Assembly: GCA_900469475.1 (NCBI GenBank) | Contig: UBXG01000001.1 | Span: forward strand, 1 to 64,000 | Reading direction: 5' to 3' | Length of the DNA: 64,000 nt | Origin: Hyphomicrobiales bacterium | GTDB taxonomy: Bacteria; Pseudomonadota; Alphaproteobacteria; Rhizobiales; Rhizobiaceae | Part shown: positions 1 to 7,843 of the stretch, piece by piece | Numbering within the stretch: position 1 is the first letter of the stretch | How the letters are laid out: every line of letters begins with the position of its first letter | Translations under genes and position numbers: made by a program | The notes under the pieces: model-generated | What the model saw: the letters and a program-made list of their open reading frames with translations, nothing else | The model's database searches: none | Told to the model about the DNA's origin: nothing

Positions 1-80
1 TCTAAATAGCTGTGACATTACCTGCACCGCAAAGTTAGAGTGTCCTGATCCTGCAAAGCAGGAATACCACTCTCCCCGCG

Positions 81-995
81 TCAATGCCCGTCCCGGGCAA
101 CGTCGTCTTTCGGGACCGTATCCACCAGGTTCTTCCGATGGAAAATGAAGAGTCCGGCAAGGACGATGATAGCGGAGCCGATGATAATTTGGATGTCCGG
201 AATATCGCCGAAGAAAACGAAGCCCAGGACGATTGCCCAGACAAGCAGGCTATATTGGAGCGGAGCCAGGAGCGAAGCTGGCGCGAGCTTCAAGGATCTG
301 GTTATCAGCATATGAGCGCTACCGGCGACAATGCCGAGGGCGAGCATCGCGCCGAGATCGAGCGCTGATGCGGAACGCCAGTTGCCGATGCTGAGCGCCA
401 ACCCGACAATAAGCGCACCGAGCGTCTGCCACGCGACGAGCGTCGCATCGCGTGTCTGCCGCAGCCGCCGTCCAAGCACCAGGGTCAATGAGAATGCGAG
501 GCTGCCGCTGAGGCCGAAAAGCGATGGCCAGGAAAACATTGCGGCCGAAGGTCTGAGCGCGATCAATACGCCGATAAAGCCGACGAAGACCGCAAGCCAG
601 CGCCGCCAGCCGATCCTCTCGTCAAGGAAGAAATGCGAGATCGCCGCCACATAGATCGGGCCGGCCATGTAGAAGGTCATGACATCGGCAAGCGGCAGAT
701 AGGCGACAGCGGCGTAAAAGAGAGCGACGTCGAGCGTCGCCATGACGACACGCAGAAGCTGCAGCGGCGGCCGTTCGAGGCGAAAAAGCGCGTCGCTGCC
801 CTGTCGCGCGATCATAGGTGTCAGAATAATGAACGAACCGAAAGAGCGGATCACCAGAATCTGACCGACGGAGAAACTCGCGACCAGCCACTTGCCCATG
901 GCATCGTTCAGCGAAAACAGGAAGTCGCCGAGAAGCATCAGCAGCATGCCGGCAAGTACAAGATTGCCGCTTGTTACGGCTTTGCCCATGCGCAT
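81..995 (-). CDS. DMT/EamA-family membrane transporter
   Basis: The 304-residue product is almost wholly hydrophobic, with about ten predicted membrane helices arranged as two EamA-type halves. The second half begins near the LVLGRRLRQTRDA stretch. Length and layout fit the drug/metabolite transporter superfamily (RhaT/YdcZ-like exporters of the inner membrane). The ATG at 995 is chosen because AAGGA lies 8 bases upstream. It is a stand-alone gene: nothing coding precedes its end at 81 in this window, and it is divergent from the PAS-GGDEF-EAL gene. Family membership is secure from composition. The substrate cannot be read from the sequence. Confidence 0.85.
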   Translation of the reverse strand: MRMGKAVTSGNLVLAGMLLMLLGDFLFSLNDAMGKWLVASFSVGQILVIRSFGSFIILTPMIARQGSDALFRLERPPLQLLRVVMATLDVALFYAAVAYLPLADVMTFYMAGPIYVAAISHFFLDERIGWRRWLAVFVGFIGVLIALRPSAAMFSWPSLFGLSGSLAFSLTLVLGRRLRQTRDATLVAWQTLGALIVGLALSIGNWRSASALDLGAMLALGIVAGSAHMLITRSLKLAPASLLAPLQYSLLVWAIVLGFVFFGDIPDIQIIIGSAIIVLAGLFIFHRKNLVDTVPKDDVARDGH

Positions 996-1316
996 GCTGA
1001 CTATCCTTGCGAATCCTGCATTTTACCACCTGCGCTTTAGCCGGTTTTGCCCCCTACCCGCAATGGATTTCCTCGTGGGCAGTTATTCCCAAAATCTATC
1101 GGTTTCCAGCCACAGAAGCATCGGAGCGCTCGCCGTCGGCAGACGCGATCTTCCTCTAAAACTTGAGCGGATGTTTATAAATTCAGTTATATGATAACGT
1201 TTATGGAAGCGACGAGCCGAACCTCGCCAAAGGGAGACGCTCAATATTCCTACATGCTTTTCATTGTTGCATAACAGCCTGCCGATATTGTCCGCTTGCC
1301 GGGTGAGAGAAGATAC
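996..1316. other. Divergent intergenic region, no gene seen
   Basis: About 320 bases separate the DMT exporter and the cyclic-di-GMP gene and should hold both promoters. The right half, around 1170-1260, is more AT-rich. I see no convincing operator, hairpin or small ORF with a ribosome-binding site. Confidence 0.5.
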
Positions 1317-3413
1317 ATGATGCAGCCGCCGGATGGAGCGCCAGATCCTACGCACCGGGACCAAGACGTCGAAGACGAGCAGGTCCTTAAGCCATTTGAA
1401 TTGCTCCAGGCCCGGTACCAGTCTCTCGCCGAGCGCTACGAATGGCTCGAAGCCATGATCAACTACGTACCGGACTATATCTATGCCAAGGACAGGAATG
1501 GCCGCTTCCTTTTTGCTAACCTGGCGATCGTCCTCAACAATGGCTTCAGGCATGTCGATGAGTTGATTGGACTTACCGACGCCGAAATTCACCCCATGGC
1601 CGATGCCCACAAGATCGAAGAAGTCGAACGGCAGGTAATGGAGAGCGGCAAGGCCGATCTCGGCGTCGAGGAACGGCGACTGAAGGGTGAAGGCTGGCTC
1701 ATGATGTCGCGGGTGCCGCTACGCGACAGAAACGGCAACATCATCGGCGTCGTCGGCGCATCGCGCGACATTTCCGCTCGAAAACGGGCAGAGAAACTGA
1801 TGAGTGCCCAGACGAAGCTTCTACAGGATGTGGCGCGGGGCGTTGATCTCGACGTATTTCTCAGGGAGTCCCAGGTCCTTCTTGAGGAGTTGCTCAACGG
1901 CAGACGTGTGAGCTTCGTCCTCAATGGCGATCAAGCCGAACCGCTCGCCGGCGATATCCTGGAATTTCCCATTTTTTCGCGAGACGGCGGCCGGCGTGGA
2001 GCCCTGGTGACGGTGCAAACCGATGGTGACGAGGCCGGGCTTATGGAATTCTTCGCCGGCATCGCGCAGACCGCGGGCATTGCCATCGATCGCCATCGCG
2101 ACATCGCCCATATCGCCTATCTGGCCGAACATGACGCGCTCACCGGCCTGCCGAACCGCATGCTGCTCGACCGCAAGCTCAGCGCCCTCTTGGAAAAAGC
2201 GTCCCGACAACAAAGGTCACTGGCCGTAGCCTTCGTCGACCTCGATAATTTCAAACTCGTAAATGACACACTCGGCCATGCGGCCGGCGATGAATTGCTG
2301 ATGGTGGTCGCGCGGCGCATATCGACCCATGTCGGCAATGGCGGCATCGTCGCGAGGATCGGCGGCGACGAATTCATCATCGTTCTGGAAGATCCGGCTG
2401 AGCCAATATATGAGAGGCTCGCGGCCGTCCTGGCAGACATTTCCAAGCCCATGATCGTACAAGGCGTCGAAATCCGGGTAGGCTGCAGCATCGGTGTAGC
2501 GTGCGCCATGGAGCATGGCACGACGGCTTCGGAACTCTTCGCAAATGCCGATATGGCGCTCTATCGTGCCAAGGAAGCGGGGCGCAATGCCATTCGCCTG
2601 TTCACGCCGGCCATGGCAGAGGACGCCCGCAACAAGCTGATCCGTATCGAAGAATTACGACGCGCTGTAGAGCGGGACGAATTCGTGCTCCATTATCAGC
2701 CGCAAAAGGAAGTTCGCAGCGGCAAGATCATTGGGGTCGAGGCCCTCGTGCGGTGGCAGCATCCTGTCGAGGGCTTGTTGTTGCCCGGTGTCTTCATTCC
2801 GCTCGCGGAAGAAACGGGGCTCATTGTCCCGCTCGGCGAAATCGTTCTGCGAAAAGCCTGCCAGCAAGCCCGTCTGTGGCAAGATCGCGGCCTGCCCGCA
2901 CTGCGCATGGGCGTCAACGTATCTGCGCGGCAATTCCTGGAGAGTTCACTGACAAGCCATGTGGCATCCGCACTGCAATCGGCTGATCTCGATCCGCAAT
3001 GGCTTGAGCTCGAACTGACAGAAAGCTTGATCATGCGTGACGTCGAAGGCGCCATCGAGCGGATGCATGAGCTGAAAGAGCTGGGTGTCAGCCTTGCGAT
3101 GGATGATTTCGGCACCGGATATTCAAGCCTGAGCACACTCAGGCGCTTTCCGCTTTCCCGGCTGAAGATCGATAGATCCTTCATTGCCGACATTCCCGAA
3201 AAGCCGGGCGATATGGCAATTACGTCCGCCATCGTATCGCTCGGCAGAACACTCGATCTGGAAGTCGTGGCGGAAGGCGTTGAGACGGAGGAACAGGCCC
3301 GTTTTCTCGAAGGCGCCGGATGCGAATTGCTTCAGGGCTATCTGTTTGCCCGGCCTCTTCCCTCCTCCGAGATCGAAAGCCTGATTGCCGGGACCGTTGC
3401 GAAAGCTGGGTAG
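1317..3413 (+). CDS. PAS-GGDEF-EAL cyclic-di-GMP turnover protein
   Basis: The roughly 698-residue protein has, in order: a PAS domain (about residues 45-160, ending in the typical GVVGASRDISARKRAE join), a GAF-like linker, a GGDEF domain with an intact GGDEF motif at residues 349-353, and an EAL domain with EAL at 475-477 and the DDFGTGYSSL motif. Such proteins make or degrade the second messenger c-di-GMP in response to a ligand of the PAS domain. There is no membrane segment or signal peptide, so it is cytoplasmic. A TTG at 1296 also opens the frame, but ATG 1317 (followed by a second ATG at 1320) has GGTGAGAGA just upstream and is preferred. Both output motifs look catalytically competent; net activity cannot be predicted. 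Confidence 0.92.
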   Translation: MMQPPDGAPDPTHRDQDVEDEQVLKPFELLQARYQSLAERYEWLEAMINYVPDYIYAKDRNGRFLFANLAIVLNNGFRHVDELIGLTDAEIHPMADAHKIEEVERQVMESGKADLGVEERRLKGEGWLMMSRVPLRDRNGNIIGVVGASRDISARKRAEKLMSAQTKLLQDVARGVDLDVFLRESQVLLEELLNGRRVSFVLNGDQAEPLAGDILEFPIFSRDGGRRGALVTVQTDGDEAGLMEFFAGIAQTAGIAIDRHRDIAHIAYLAEHDALTGLPNRMLLDRKLSALLEKASRQQRSLAVAFVDLDNFKLVNDTLGHAAGDELLMVVARRISTHVGNGGIVARIGGDEFIIVLEDPAEPIYERLAAVLADISKPMIVQGVEIRVGCSIGVACAMEHGTTASELFANADMALYRAKEAGRNAIRLFTPAMAEDARNKLIRIEELRRAVERDEFVLHYQPQKEVRSGKIIGVEALVRWQHPVEGLLLPGVFIPLAEETGLIVPLGEIVLRKACQQARLWQDRGLPALRMGVNVSARQFLESSLTSHVASALQSADLDPQWLELELTESLIMRDVEGAIERMHELKELGVSLAMDDFGTGYSSLSTLRRFPLSRLKIDRSFIADIPEKPGDMAITSAIVSLGRTLDLEVVAEGVETEEQARFLEGAGCELLQGYLFARPLPSSEIESLIAGTVAKAG

Positions 3414-3451
3414 ATATTCGCTCGGGACAGCTCGCCGCACGCGAATGCCTC

Positions 3452-4537
3452 TCAAGGAAATGTCACCATCTCGATCCAGTTCGCACCTGCATTGACCGGG
3501 TATCGCCCCACCAATGCGAGACCGCCATCGGATTGGTCGATGGCGTAGACGGACAGCCGGTCGGATTTCTCTCCCGATGCGACGAGGAACCGGCCTGATG
3601 GGTCGATGCGGATGCCGCGCGGCTGCTGCTCGGTCGGATAACTCGTGACGTAAGTCAGCCTTCCGTTATCCACATCGATTTTCAATAGCGCAAGCCGGCT
3701 GGTGGTCCTTTCCGTCGTATAAAGAAATCTGCCGTCCGGTGTGATGCCGATATCTGCGGCCCAGATTTTCGGCTCGCCGTTGTCTGGTGAGACTGCATCC
3801 GGTGCTAGGCCAGGCGACAGGCCCGCATCCTCGGGAACGGAAGCGAGGCTCTCGACCTCTCTCAATGTGCCCCTATCGGCATCGAGCGCATAGTGGACGA
3901 CATGGCCGGTCAGCTCCGTCAGAACGTAGACGGCCTTATTATCCGGCGACACGACGATATGCCGCGGGCCAAAGCCCTTGCCGGTCAGGACCTGAGCCGG
4001 ATCGTTCGGCTTCAGTATCCCGGTCTCCGGGTGTAGGATGAATTGCTGCACGACATCGGAGCCGAGATTGGTGACAAAGACATATTTGCCTGTCCGATCA
4101 GTGACGATCGAATGGGCGTTGCGGCCGGTTGCGATCACTTGCTGGGCTCGCGCGGTGACGAGCCCATTCTTGTCGATGAGCAGCACGGCGATCTTGTTGC
4201 CGCCATAAGAGGCAGCCAATAGAAGCCCGCCTGTCGGGTCGAGGGCAACATAGGCCATGCTGTCGGGCAGCGCTGCGGCCGCCTCCTGCCTTAATCTGCC
4301 GCTTTCGGGGTCGATCGCCAGCGTCAGCACTCGGTAAGGCTGCGCACGGATAACGGCGTAAAGATGTCGCCTGTCGGGGCTGACAGCCATCGGCATGACC
4401 ATCGCGCCGACATCCATGCTGGATATCGCCGTGAGCGCGCCTGTCGCTCCATCCACTCGATAGGCATCGATCGTTCCGGCAATTGCCGCAGAGACATATA
4501 CGAACGTGCGATGCACACTGGAGGAAGGCTGATTCAC
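3452..4537 (-). CDS. Lactonase-family seven-bladed beta-propeller protein
   Basis: The 361-residue protein consists of repeated blades of the type '...SPDRRHLYA', '...DRTGKYVFVTNLGSD', '...SPDNKAVYVL', '...TPDGRFLYTTERTTSRL' and 'DPSGRFLVASGE'. This is characteristic of the lactonase family PF10282 (YbhE/Pgl type 6-phosphogluconolactonase). No signal peptide is evident, so it is probably cytosolic. The likely reaction is hydrolysis of a sugar lactone, possibly 6-phosphogluconolactone, but members of this family also act on other substrates. It lies downstream of a GntR-family regulator on the same strand, with inverted repeat TCATAT-N6-ATATGA between them, so local regulation by that GntR protein is plausible. 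Confidence 0.85.
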   Translation of the reverse strand: MNQPSSSVHRTFVYVSAAIAGTIDAYRVDGATGALTAISSMDVGAMVMPMAVSPDRRHLYAVIRAQPYRVLTLAIDPESGRLRQEAAAALPDSMAYVALDPTGGLLLAASYGGNKIAVLLIDKNGLVTARAQQVIATGRNAHSIVTDRTGKYVFVTNLGSDVVQQFILHPETGILKPNDPAQVLTGKGFGPRHIVVSPDNKAVYVLTELTGHVVHYALDADRGTLREVESLASVPEDAGLSPGLAPDAVSPDNGEPKIWAADIGITPDGRFLYTTERTTSRLALLKIDVDNGRLTYVTSYPTEQQPRGIRIDPSGRFLVASGEKSDRLSVYAIDQSDGGLALVGRYPVNAGANWIEMVTFP

Positions 4538-4700
4538 GGATCACCTCGTCCGAGCATCAGGGCCGGTTCCATCGGCGGCGATGCGGATCATCTGGAAAAT
4601 AGATACTGCTATCCATCGAATGCGCGAAAACCACCGGATGGTCGCAATCCCCTCGATCCGCTGGCCAAACAGACGGAACATCTCTTTCGAAAAATCGACA

Positions 4701-4729
4701 GCTATCATATGACATAATATGACAATAGC
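4701..4729. promoter_or_regulatory. Nested inverted repeat upstream of the lactonase gene
   Basis: TCATAT (4705-4710) and ATATGA (4717-4722) form an inverted repeat nested inside GCTAT (4701-4705) and ATAGC (4725-4729). It lies in the 205-base gap between gntR and the lactonase gene, about 170 bases before the lactonase start. A related TCATATGA palindrome occurs upstream of gntR at 5522. A GntR operator is an inference. Confidence 0.4.
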
Positions 4730-4742
4730 ACCCTGTCGAGCA

Positions 4743-5459
4743 TTATTGCTCCTGCAGCTCGGCGAGATGGCGATAGCGACGCTGGCTCGCCATCATATGC
4801 GCCCGCATCGCTTGTCGCGCGCGCTCTGGATCTTGATCGGCGATCGCCGCTAAAATCTCCGCATGCTCTGCATGAACCTTCTCCAGATAGGCGCGGTCAT
4901 TCGCCTCGGGCAATGTCGGAAACTGCCGGCGCGGAATGGTTCGTGTACCGAAATGCCGGAGCACGTCGACATAGAACCGGTTATTCGTCGCAGCCGCGAT
5001 CGCCATATGAAACTCATAGTCCGCTTCGACGGTCGACAGCCCCTGCTCTATCAGCTGCGCCATCTTACGGTTGGCCGTTGCAATCGCGGCCTCCTGTTCG
5101 GCAGTCCTGCGATAGGCGGCGATGGCCGCCGCCTCGCCTTCCGCCGCCATGCGGAATTCCAGCAGTTCCAGCGTTTCGGGGATACTCTTGACCTCGACCG
5201 GCGTCAGCAGCAATCCAGACCGCGTCGGTGTGTCGGAAACGAATACGCCCTTGCCCTGAACCGGCGTGACGAGGCCTGCCGCACGAAGATCTGCAATCGC
5301 CTCGCGCACGACGGTCCGGCTGACGTCGAATGCAGCCTCAAGCTGCGGCTCGGTCGGAAGCTGGTCGCCGACCCGAAGCTTGCCGCTCTCGATCTGCAAG
5401 CGCAATTCGTCGATGACCCTTTGTGCCAGCCTTTGCCGTGTCCGGGCATTTGTCGTCAT
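4743..5459 (-). CDS. GntR-family (FadR/FCD type) transcriptional regulator
   Basis: The product of about 238 residues has an N-terminal winged helix (ending in VVREAIADLRAAGLVTPVQGKGVFV, the GntR signature) and a C-terminal all-helical FCD ligand domain (about residues 90-230). In the latter the pattern of D/H residues such as DYEFHMAIAAATNN and HAEHAEILAAI matches the FadR subfamily, which usually binds a small organic acid with a metal. ATG 5459 is chosen over an upstream TTG at 5465. It is followed at once by the lactonase gene on the same strand, so it most likely controls that gene or itself. The effector is unknown. Confidence 0.88.
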   Translation of the reverse strand: MTTNARTRQRLAQRVIDELRLQIESGKLRVGDQLPTEPQLEAAFDVSRTVVREAIADLRAAGLVTPVQGKGVFVSDTPTRSGLLLTPVEVKSIPETLELLEFRMAAEGEAAAIAAYRRTAEQEAAIATANRKMAQLIEQGLSTVEADYEFHMAIAAATNNRFYVDVLRHFGTRTIPRRQFPTLPEANDRAYLEKVHAEHAEILAAIADQDPERARQAMRAHMMASQRRYRHLAELQEQ

Positions 5460-5521
5460 TCCCAATTCCCGACCCTTTTGTTGGCCTTCAACCGCAGTCG
5501 CTTCTCATCGTCAGCAAGTCA

Positions 5522-5529
5522 TCATATGA
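5522..5529. promoter_or_regulatory. TCATATGA palindrome before gntR
   Basis: This 8-base palindrome lies about 60 bases upstream of the GntR start. It matches the half-site sequence of the larger repeat at 4705-4722, suggesting autoregulation. The site is short, so it is only weak evidence. Confidence 0.3.
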
Positions 5530-5578
5530 ATAGTCTTAACATCAGGCGCGTCGAATGCAATTGGGCCAGGCAGGCCCA

Positions 5579-6163
5579 TCAGATTTCCCAGTCAGAACTA
5601 TATGCCCTGGATCTCAATTTCGACGACAATTCCAGCTGTACCTCGATCGTCTTCTGCAGCCTTGCCTGGAGACTGTCGGACGAGATGGTACCGTCTAACC
5701 AATCCCGCTCGGTGGCGTAAACGACATAGGGATTGATCACGCATTTGAAATCGAGCATCAGCGACATGGCCAGACTTCCATAGGCCATATAGCTGTGCGG
5801 AAGCCCACCGGAGCAGATGAAAGTGACGATCTGATCGAACCAGGCCGATTTTCGTCCGCCGGCGCCTGTCGCACCGGTAAGTTCGATCAGACTCTTGGCA
5901 GCGCTGCCCACCGACCAATTGTAAATGGGTACCGCAAGCAAGACACCATCCGCATCGCGAATTGCACGATACAGCCGGTCGTATGAAGGATGTTCATAGC
6001 ATTTCAAATTGTCGAAAGCGGGCAACTCCAGATGCTGAAGATCGATAAACTCGACTTCGCATCGCCTCTCTCGCAACAAGTTTTCAGCCTCGCAAGCCAT
6101 GCGGCGGCTCCTGCTTTTCGGATCAAGGCTGCATGAAAGGATGGTGATCTTCAGAGGATCCAT
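5579..6163 (-). CDS. NAD(P)H-dependent FMN reductase / flavodoxin-like quinone reductase
   Basis: The 194-residue protein shows the flavodoxin-like fold of PF03358. An N-terminal strand (ITILSCSL) leads into a phosphate-binding turn with SRSRRMA. Next come DADGVLLAVPIYNWSVGSAAKSLIELTG, which is the YNWSxxxxxKxxID-type flavin/active-site segment of NADPH-dependent FMN reductases, and a later F-C-S-G-G loop. It should reduce FMN or small quinone/azo acceptors in the cytosol. It sits alone between AraC and GntR regulators on the same strand, so it may be co-transcribed with gntR. Its physiological partner is not visible. Confidence 0.8.
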   Translation of the reverse strand: MDPLKITILSCSLDPKSRSRRMACEAENLLRERRCEVEFIDLQHLELPAFDNLKCYEHPSYDRLYRAIRDADGVLLAVPIYNWSVGSAAKSLIELTGATGAGGRKSAWFDQIVTFICSGGLPHSYMAYGSLAMSLMLDFKCVINPYVVYATERDWLDGTISSDSLQARLQKTIEVQLELSSKLRSRAYSSDWEI

Positions 6164-6484
6164 TGCCTATTCACTCCAGCATCATCGTTACGAGAAGAGG
6201 TTTTAAGTATGCGTCATGACGGCGAGACGGCCACTCCCTCACCAAAATCCTACCGGTGAGGCAGTCTATGAATATGATCCTCAAAATAGCAATGCGCCGC
6301 CCCGTCATTGCGGTAACGCGGCCAGAGAGCCTCAGATGTCCTTGGGGCCGTGAACGGGCTACTTCCCTTTTGACCAACCTGTGCAAAGTTGTACGCATGA
6401 CAGGAACAGCCGCGTCGTAACGGCAGTTGGCGAATAGATCTGAGGTCTGGCAAGGTATTGATCGCGTGGGCAGCGCTGCCGCCC
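6164..6484. other. Intergenic stretch, nothing assigned
   Basis: These 321 bases lie between the FMN reductase start and the end of the araC-type gene. The open frames crossing it are continuations of out-of-frame araC sequence with arginine-rich, non-protein-like composition. I see no hairpin followed by a T-run. Confidence 0.4.
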
Positions 6485-7459
6485 CTACCGGGCTTGCCTG
6501 ACAGTCTCGGAGGGCATTTCTCCGAAGGATTGATAATATAGCGCTGCGAACCGCCCCATATGGGAAAATCCCCAATCGCGCGCGATGTCGGCCACCACCC
6601 GGGAACGGTTCGATTGTATCAAGGCTTTGCGCGCGCCTTGCAGGCGTATCTCGCGCAGATAGCCGAGGGGCGTCATGTTCTTGAACTGCTGAAATGCGGT
6701 CTGTAAAGATCGCACGCTTGTTCCGCTCTCGCGCGCAATATCGGCGATCTTGATGTCCGCACCTGCATTTACGTGCATATATTCCATTGCGCGCTTCAAC
6801 TGCCTCGGGATTGCCGGCGATGCCGGCCCTTGCAACTGCGGCGTATAATTGTGTGGCACAGTCTCAAGCAGAGCGATCATCATCGCCTGCAAAAGGCATT
6901 CGCTGAATGAAGCGGAGGATTTTTCTGGGCCGGCCGCTGTGAGGTCCTGCCAGATCAAGTTTCCAAGCGCGGCAATCTGCATCCCTCGCCCCGATGTTAG
7001 ATCGACCGGGCCGGCGAATTCCAGATCAGAGCGCACCGGTGCGTCCAGCAGCGTGCTGAGCTGCCGTATCATGGCCGCCTTTTCGAATGCGATGCCCATA
7101 TGGCTCCGCTGCTCGAAAAACGTGAGCCGGCTGAAAGAAGACATATCGGCCACAAGTCCCCTGCCCGGCTCCGATTCCAATTGCCGCCCAGCGGCGTCGA
7201 CAAGCATCTTGCCGGCGGTCGGCAGATAAAGGCCGTAGGCTTCGGGGCCACCGGGCAGCATAACGCTCATGCCAGAATGACATTTGCCGCGCCAGACGCT
7301 GCAGGAGCCGATCGTATAGTGGCGGTCTTCCACCGAAATCGCACCGCGGCGATGGAGAGGTTCGACAATCGCGGGAAACAGGGTTCTCGCGTAATGCGCG
7401 GTCATCTCCTCGGCATCGGCTTTCTCGATTTGGGACACCGAGCACGTCGCGTAAGTCAA
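6485..7459 (-). CDS. AraC-family transcriptional regulator
   Basis: The 324-residue protein has a cupin-like N-terminal ligand domain (AraC-binding-like type). The C-terminal AraC HTH pair occupies about residues 220-320: IKIADIARESGTSVRSLQTAFQ is the first helix-turn-helix, and VVADIARDWGFSHMGRFAALYYQSFGEMPSE the second, carrying the GFxxxxxFxxxYxxxFGxxPS signature. The frame opens with TTG at 7459, with GAGGGGAA five bases upstream; no ATG inside has a better site, so TTG is kept. It is divergent from the ABC transporter operon at 7844. However, the LacI-type operator there suggests a different regulator, so its target is unclear. Confidence 0.87.
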   Translation of the reverse strand: MTYATCSVSQIEKADAEEMTAHYARTLFPAIVEPLHRRGAISVEDRHYTIGSCSVWRGKCHSGMSVMLPGGPEAYGLYLPTAGKMLVDAAGRQLESEPGRGLVADMSSFSRLTFFEQRSHMGIAFEKAAMIRQLSTLLDAPVRSDLEFAGPVDLTSGRGMQIAALGNLIWQDLTAAGPEKSSASFSECLLQAMMIALLETVPHNYTPQLQGPASPAIPRQLKRAMEYMHVNAGADIKIADIARESGTSVRSLQTAFQQFKNMTPLGYLREIRLQGARKALIQSNRSRVVADIARDWGFSHMGRFAALYYQSFGEMPSETVRQAR

Positions 7460-7793
7460 ATGTTCCCCTCATTGCGCTACGTCTGCAGATTACCTTTTTA
7501 GCCTTCGGTCATCTGCCTCGAAAATACATCCTCGCTTACGCCCCTGGAGAAAATAACGCCATAAAACTAGAAAAATCAATGGCTCATCGAATAAGTATGA
7601 TAATTACAACCATGCGGATGCATCGCAACGGCAGTATATATTTTCTTCCTGCTTATATTATTTCATAATATGATCGGACGCATTGAGATATATTTCATAT
7701 TTAAAGAATGCCTCTCGTTAATACGTTAACTTTTCGGCCGGGGCCGCGCATGATGCCTGAATATACAGGCAAGCATCCCAGCCTCTTGACGGA

Positions 7794-7809
7794 ATGTTAT
7801 CGATAACAT
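7794..7809. promoter_or_regulatory. Perfect 16-bp LacI-type operator (idn/gnt regulon)
   Basis: ATGTTATCGATAACAT is a perfect palindrome with a central CG, the usual style of LacI-family operators, and it resembles the E. coli GntR/IdnR type (ATGTTACC...GGTAACAT). The same core recurs at 15299-15314 and 17838-17853, and imperfectly at 12646-12661 before the local lacI gene. It lies 35 bases before the ABC ATPase start. Confidence 0.8.
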
Positions 7810-7812
7810 AGC

Positions 7813-7839
7813 CTCCTCCTATCGAAGCTTTGGGAGGAG
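7813..7839 (+). promoter_or_regulatory. Hairpin sequestering the ribosome-binding site of the ABC ATPase gene
   Basis: CTCCTCC (7813-7819) is complementary to GGAGGAG (7833-7839), which is the Shine-Dalgarno of the gene starting at 7844. A seven-pair GC-rich stem with a 13-base loop would hide the ribosome-binding site if transcription starts upstream of 7813. Confidence 0.4.
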
Positions 7840-7843
7840 CAGG

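Larger units (their letters stand above)
7460..7843. other. AT-rich divergent control region
   Basis: This 384-base gap between araC and the sugar ABC operon is markedly AT-rich around 7550-7730 compared with its surroundings, as expected for promoters. Its right end carries the palindromic operator at 7794-7809 and a hairpin covering the ribosome-binding site. No coding sequence was found. Confidence 0.6.

Noticed and set aside
6171..6575. 134-residue frame overlapping the araC end
   Set aside because: Mostly out-of-frame araC sequence with no start signal.
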